Part shown: positions 61,943-64,000 of the stretch, in pieces
Layout: every line of letters begins with the position of its first letter
How positions within the stretch are numbered: position 1 is the stretch's first letter
From: Bacillus sp. EB600
GTDB lineage: Bacteria; Bacillota; Bacilli; Bacillales; Cytobacillaceae
DNA: 64,000 nucleotides
Direction: 5' to 3'
Assembly: GCF_024494385.1 (NCBI RefSeq)
Contig: NZ_JAEVLT010000005.1
Span: 179,482-243,481, forward strand
Translations under genes and position numbers: made by a program
The notes under the pieces: generated by a model
Seen by the model: only the letters and a program-made list of their open reading frames with translations
Databases searched by the model: none
Told to the model about the DNA's origin: nothing

Positions 61943-63238
61943 ATGGAGAATTCATTTAAACAATGGTTAAGCATGAAAAAGAAACTGGCGGAAGAGGTAT
62001 TAACCTTCATAAAAGATGGAGATGATCTGATTCTCCCGCTTGCCAATGGAGAACCGAAGGTATTAATGGACGTCCTTGAGGAAAATGCGGCCCGCTATCA
62101 AAATATCAAAATTCATCAAATGCATGCGTTAAGAGAAAGATCGTACATTCAAGGAAAATTGAAGCCTTCGCTTTCATATGTTGCGTATTTTTTAAGTGCT
62201 GCATCCAGACAGGCCTTTTTAAAAGGACAGTGTGAACTGGTCCCCAATCATTTTCATGAAGTTTCGCGGATTTTGAGTGAGTCAACGAAAACTTCACTCG
62301 TGTTAGCTTGTGCAGCTCCGATCGATGAACATGGGTACTTTTCGTTAGGTACCCAGGCGGATTATGTTGCCTCATTTATTGGTAAAGTTCCTTTTTTTTT
62401 AGAAGTCAATCAACAGATGCCGCGCACCTTTGGAGGAAATCAAATTCATATTAGTCAAATCGAGGGGTATATTCATGTTGATTATCCTTTACGTGAGGTA
62501 CAACCGCCCCCAATCACGGAAACAGACCGGCGTATTGCGTCATTTATTACGGAGCAAATCGGGGACGGAGCGACGATACAATCCGGTATTGGGGCAATAC
62601 CAAATGCGGTTATCAGTTTGTTAGGGAGCCATAAAAATCTGGGAATACATACAGAATTGCTATCTGACGGAGTGATTGATCTAGTAGAAGCAGGGATTGT
62701 AAATGGAATTGAGAAAAAGACATATCCAGGGAAAATAGTCGCCACATTTGCATTGGGAACCAAACGCTTATATGATTTTATCCACGAGAATACAGGTGTA
62801 GAATTTCTTCCAGTCAATGTGGTGAACGACCCACGTGAAATTGCAAAAGAGGACCAAATGATTTCGATTAATGCGACGACAGAGGTTGATTTTTTTGGAC
62901 AATGTGCTTCGGAAACCGTTGGCGGAAAATATTATAGTTCAAGCGGGGGGCAGGCTGACTTTGCCCGGGGGGCACGTTTTGCAAAAAATGGAAAAGGATT
63001 TATTTGTTTGCATTCAACCGCAAGAGAAGGGACGATCTCAAGAATTCGTCCTTGCCTGTCGCCTGGATCAGTCGTTACAACCTCCAAAAATGATGTGGAT
63101 CGCATTGTCACGGAATATGGTGTTGCTGAACTAAGAGGAAAAAGTATTACACAACGAACGAAGGCCTTAATCGACATCGCCCATCCCCAATTTCGCGAAG
63201 AGTTAACCTTTGGAGCCAAAAAACTTGGCTTTTGGTAA
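61943..63238 (+). CDS. Acetyl-CoA hydrolase / CoA transferase family protein
   Basis: The 431-aa protein is of the 4-hydroxybutyrate CoA-transferase type. Motifs: GDGATIQSGIGAIPNAVISL near residue 208, NATTEVDFFGQCASE near residue 310 with the catalytic glutamate region, GGQADFARGARFAKNGKGF near residue 333 and the C-terminal YGVAELRGKSITQRTKALI. The enzyme would move CoA between acetyl-CoA and an acyl acid. AAGGGGAAATAGG precedes the ATG. It is paired with the MaoC gene, and the rrn operon follows. Confidence 0.9.
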   Translation: MENSFKQWLSMKKKLAEEVLTFIKDGDDLILPLANGEPKVLMDVLEENAARYQNIKIHQMHALRERSYIQGKLKPSLSYVAYFLSAASRQAFLKGQCELVPNHFHEVSRILSESTKTSLVLACAAPIDEHGYFSLGTQADYVASFIGKVPFFLEVNQQMPRTFGGNQIHISQIEGYIHVDYPLREVQPPPITETDRRIASFITEQIGDGATIQSGIGAIPNAVISLLGSHKNLGIHTELLSDGVIDLVEAGIVNGIEKKTYPGKIVATFALGTKRLYDFIHENTGVEFLPVNVVNDPREIAKEDQMISINATTEVDFFGQCASETVGGKYYSSSGGQADFARGARFAKNGKGFICLHSTAREGTISRIRPCLSPGSVVTTSKNDVDRIVTEYGVAELRGKSITQRTKALIDIAHPQFREELTFGAKKLGFW

Positions 63239-63300
63239 TAACTGGATCAGCCTGAAGGTAAAATGAAGCAGCCTAGAAAAAGAATTGTTTGTACACCAAA

Positions 63301-63336
63301 TCCCCCCGCTTAAACGTAGTAAGCGGGGGGAGATTA
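63301..63336 (+). terminator. Terminator-like GC-rich hairpin before the rRNA promoters
   Basis: TCCCCCCGCTT (63301-63311) pairs perfectly with AAGCGGGGGGA (63321-63331) around a 9-base loop. A T tract is weak, but the hairpin is strong. It insulates the upstream operon from the rrn promoters. Confidence 0.8.
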
Positions 63337-63354
63337 ATGTTTTAAAAAAAGTGG

Positions 63355-63388
63355 TTGACGAATAGAATAAAAAATTATAAGATATAAA
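63355..63388 (+). promoter_or_regulatory. Candidate rRNA promoter P1
   Basis: TTGACG (63355-63360) and an A/T-rich -10-like TATAAG (63376-63381) with a 15-base spacer, or TATAAA at 63383. The -10 spacing is not ideal, so the exact elements are uncertain. Confidence 0.4.
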
Positions 63389-63517
63389 AGCTGTTCAAGA
63401 GAACATTTTGAAAAAGAAAAAAGGTTGAGCTATCATGATAAGATTGGTAAGGAAATTTTTCGATTTATTAAGGTAGTTTAATAGGACTTGTTTTTTTAAA
63501 AAGTGTTTTCGTGGAAG

Positions 63518-63546
63518 TTGACAGTAACGAAATACTGTGGTAAGAT
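63518..63546 (+). promoter_or_regulatory. rRNA promoter P2
   Basis: TTGACA (63518-63523) and TAAGAT (63541-63546) with a 17-base spacer, a good sigma-A promoter. An A/T-rich region lies upstream. It precedes the rRNA leader. Confidence 0.75.
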
Positions 63547-63567
63547 AGCTTATGTCGAAAAGATGAT

Positions 63568-63582
63568 TGTTCTTTGAAAACT
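63568..63582 (+). promoter_or_regulatory. boxA-like antitermination site in the rRNA leader
   Basis: TGTTCTTTGAAAACT resembles the TGCTCTTTGAAAA boxA region of Bacillus rRNA leaders, which binds NusB/S10 for antitermination. Confidence 0.65.
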
Positions 63583-63667
63583 AAACAAACAAAAACGTCA
63601 ACAATAAAAAAACATAGTGAAGCAAGTCTTCACTAGCCAACGTAACATTTATGAGCTAACTCATACT

Positions 63668-63784
63668 CTTTATCCCGTATTAACAGGCAGTAATATCCTT
63701 GCGGATAAACTGCCCGTAAATACCTGATTGATTCGACTAACCATCACGGGGAAACAACGCCCCGTGATGGAAGTCTCATCTTAT
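63668..63784. repeat. Structured repeat module, copy B, adjacent to the 16S gene
   Basis: It has the same borders as copy A at 24797-24904: CTTTATCCCGTATTAAC to GAAGTCTCATCTTAT. Stem 1 is ACAGGCAGT (63683-63691) with ACTGCCCGT (63709-63717), with one mismatch and an inner TATCC/GGATA stem. Stem 2 is CCATCACGGGG (63741-63751) with CCCCGTGATGG (63760-63770), a perfect 11-bp pair whose bases differ from copy A. Its end overlaps the first bases of the mature 16S, TTATTGGAGAG. Confidence 0.85.
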
Positions 63785-64000
63785 TGGAGAGTTTGATCCT
63801 GGCTCAGGACGAACGCTGGCGGCGTGCCTAATACATGCAAGTCGAGCGGATCTATGGAAGCTTGCTTCTAAAGATTAGCGGCGGACGGGTGAGTAACACG
63901 TGGGCAACCTGCCTGTAAGACTGGGATAACTTCGGGAAACCGAGGCTAATACCGGATAATCCTTTTTCTCACATGAGGGAAAGCTGAAAGACGGCCTTAA
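63781..64000 (+). rRNA. rrs: 16S ribosomal RNA, 5' part (runs off the window)
   Basis: It begins with TTATTGGAGAGTTTGATCCT and continues with the universal 27F site and GACGAACGCTGGCGGCGTGC. Regions V1 and V2 start are Bacillaceae-like (GCGGCGGACGGGTGAGTAAC). The gene is cut by the window end at about 220 bases of ~1550. The start coordinate is set by similarity to B. subtilis and is accurate to a few bases. Confidence 0.97.

Noticed and set aside
1..64000. CRISPR arrays, tRNA genes and insertion sequences
   Set aside because: I saw no regularly spaced direct repeats, no cloverleaf-like segments with conserved tRNA boxes, and no transposase gene. The only repeat family found is the structured module.

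Overview
The window comes from a low-GC, endospore-forming Bacillaceae chromosome. The evidence is a tricistronic GerA-type germinant receptor, a class A PBP, strong AGGAGG ribosome binding sites, many TTG starts, B. subtilis-style riboswitches and a 16S rRNA 5' end that begins at about 63781 and runs off the edge. A Neobacillus-like bacillus is my best guess from the gene set and partial 16S, but the genus is not established here.

Layout. 1-3263: riboflavin operon (ribE, ribBA, ribH and a HAD nucleotidase). The window opens on the last bases of an FMN riboswitch, and only the last ~35 codons of ribD survive between its terminator and ribE. 3408-13437: a cobalamin-riboswitch-controlled operon for corrinoid uptake and cobinamide/alpha-ribazole salvage: btuF, btuC, btuD-cbiZ fusion, cbiB, cobD, cobU, cobS, cobC, a second CobU-like gene, pduO-type adenosyltransferase, cblT, cblS. 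13466-15568: class A PBP (minus). 15843: orphan holin. 16176-18645: TPP riboswitch plus thiMDE. 19099-23127: gerA-type operon in the order A-C-B. 23196-25472: PAS histidine kinase and GNAT (minus), separated by a composite repeat. 25674-28742: two hot-dog dehydratases, ppaC, a CBS protein and a small ORF. 29022-32761: TetR, LOG-family protein, and a divergent MarR/MFS pair. 32854-40534: aromatic/acyl catabolic island with acyl-CoA synthetase, IclR, then 2-hydroxymuconate-semialdehyde dehydrogenase, oxopentenoate hydratase, oxalocrotonate decarboxylase, tautomerase and LysR. 40749-44883: GIY-YIG protein, coiled-coil protein, a second TPP riboswitch driving a TatD-type hydrolase, a 36-aa ORF, XRE regulator and an unknown protein. 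45145-45334: probable decayed two-component gene fragments. 45656-52611: glcB, a CGCGG-type RiPP-precursor-like protein with a partner, and hutUIG without hutH. 52781-60123: SRPBCC, MATE, Nudix, MFS, LemA/TPM pair, VOC and Usp. 60183-60314: SDR gene remnant. 60488-63238: small basic protein, YwbE, MaoC dehydratase and CoA transferase. 63355 to end: rRNA operon promoters, boxA-like leader, a structured repeat and the 16S start.

Working together. The cobalamin operon takes up corrinoids, trims them with CbiZ, rebuilds adenosylcobinamide-phosphate with CbiB/CobD and attaches a lower ligand made from imported alpha-ribazole (CblT/CblS) rather than from CobT. The thi operon salvages HMP and thiazole. 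The catabolic island encodes only the middle part of the meta-cleavage oxalocrotonate branch.

Most interesting leads: (i) a structured ~110-bp repeat whose stems differ in sequence but keep base pairing, nested inside a larger repeat at 24.8 kb and present again directly before the 16S gene; (ii) a CGCGG-type putative modified-peptide precursor with no visible radical SAM enzyme; (iii) a TPP-riboswitch-controlled TatD-type hydrolase; (iv) the ribD deletion under an FMN riboswitch; (v) two CobU homologues that have lost different motifs.
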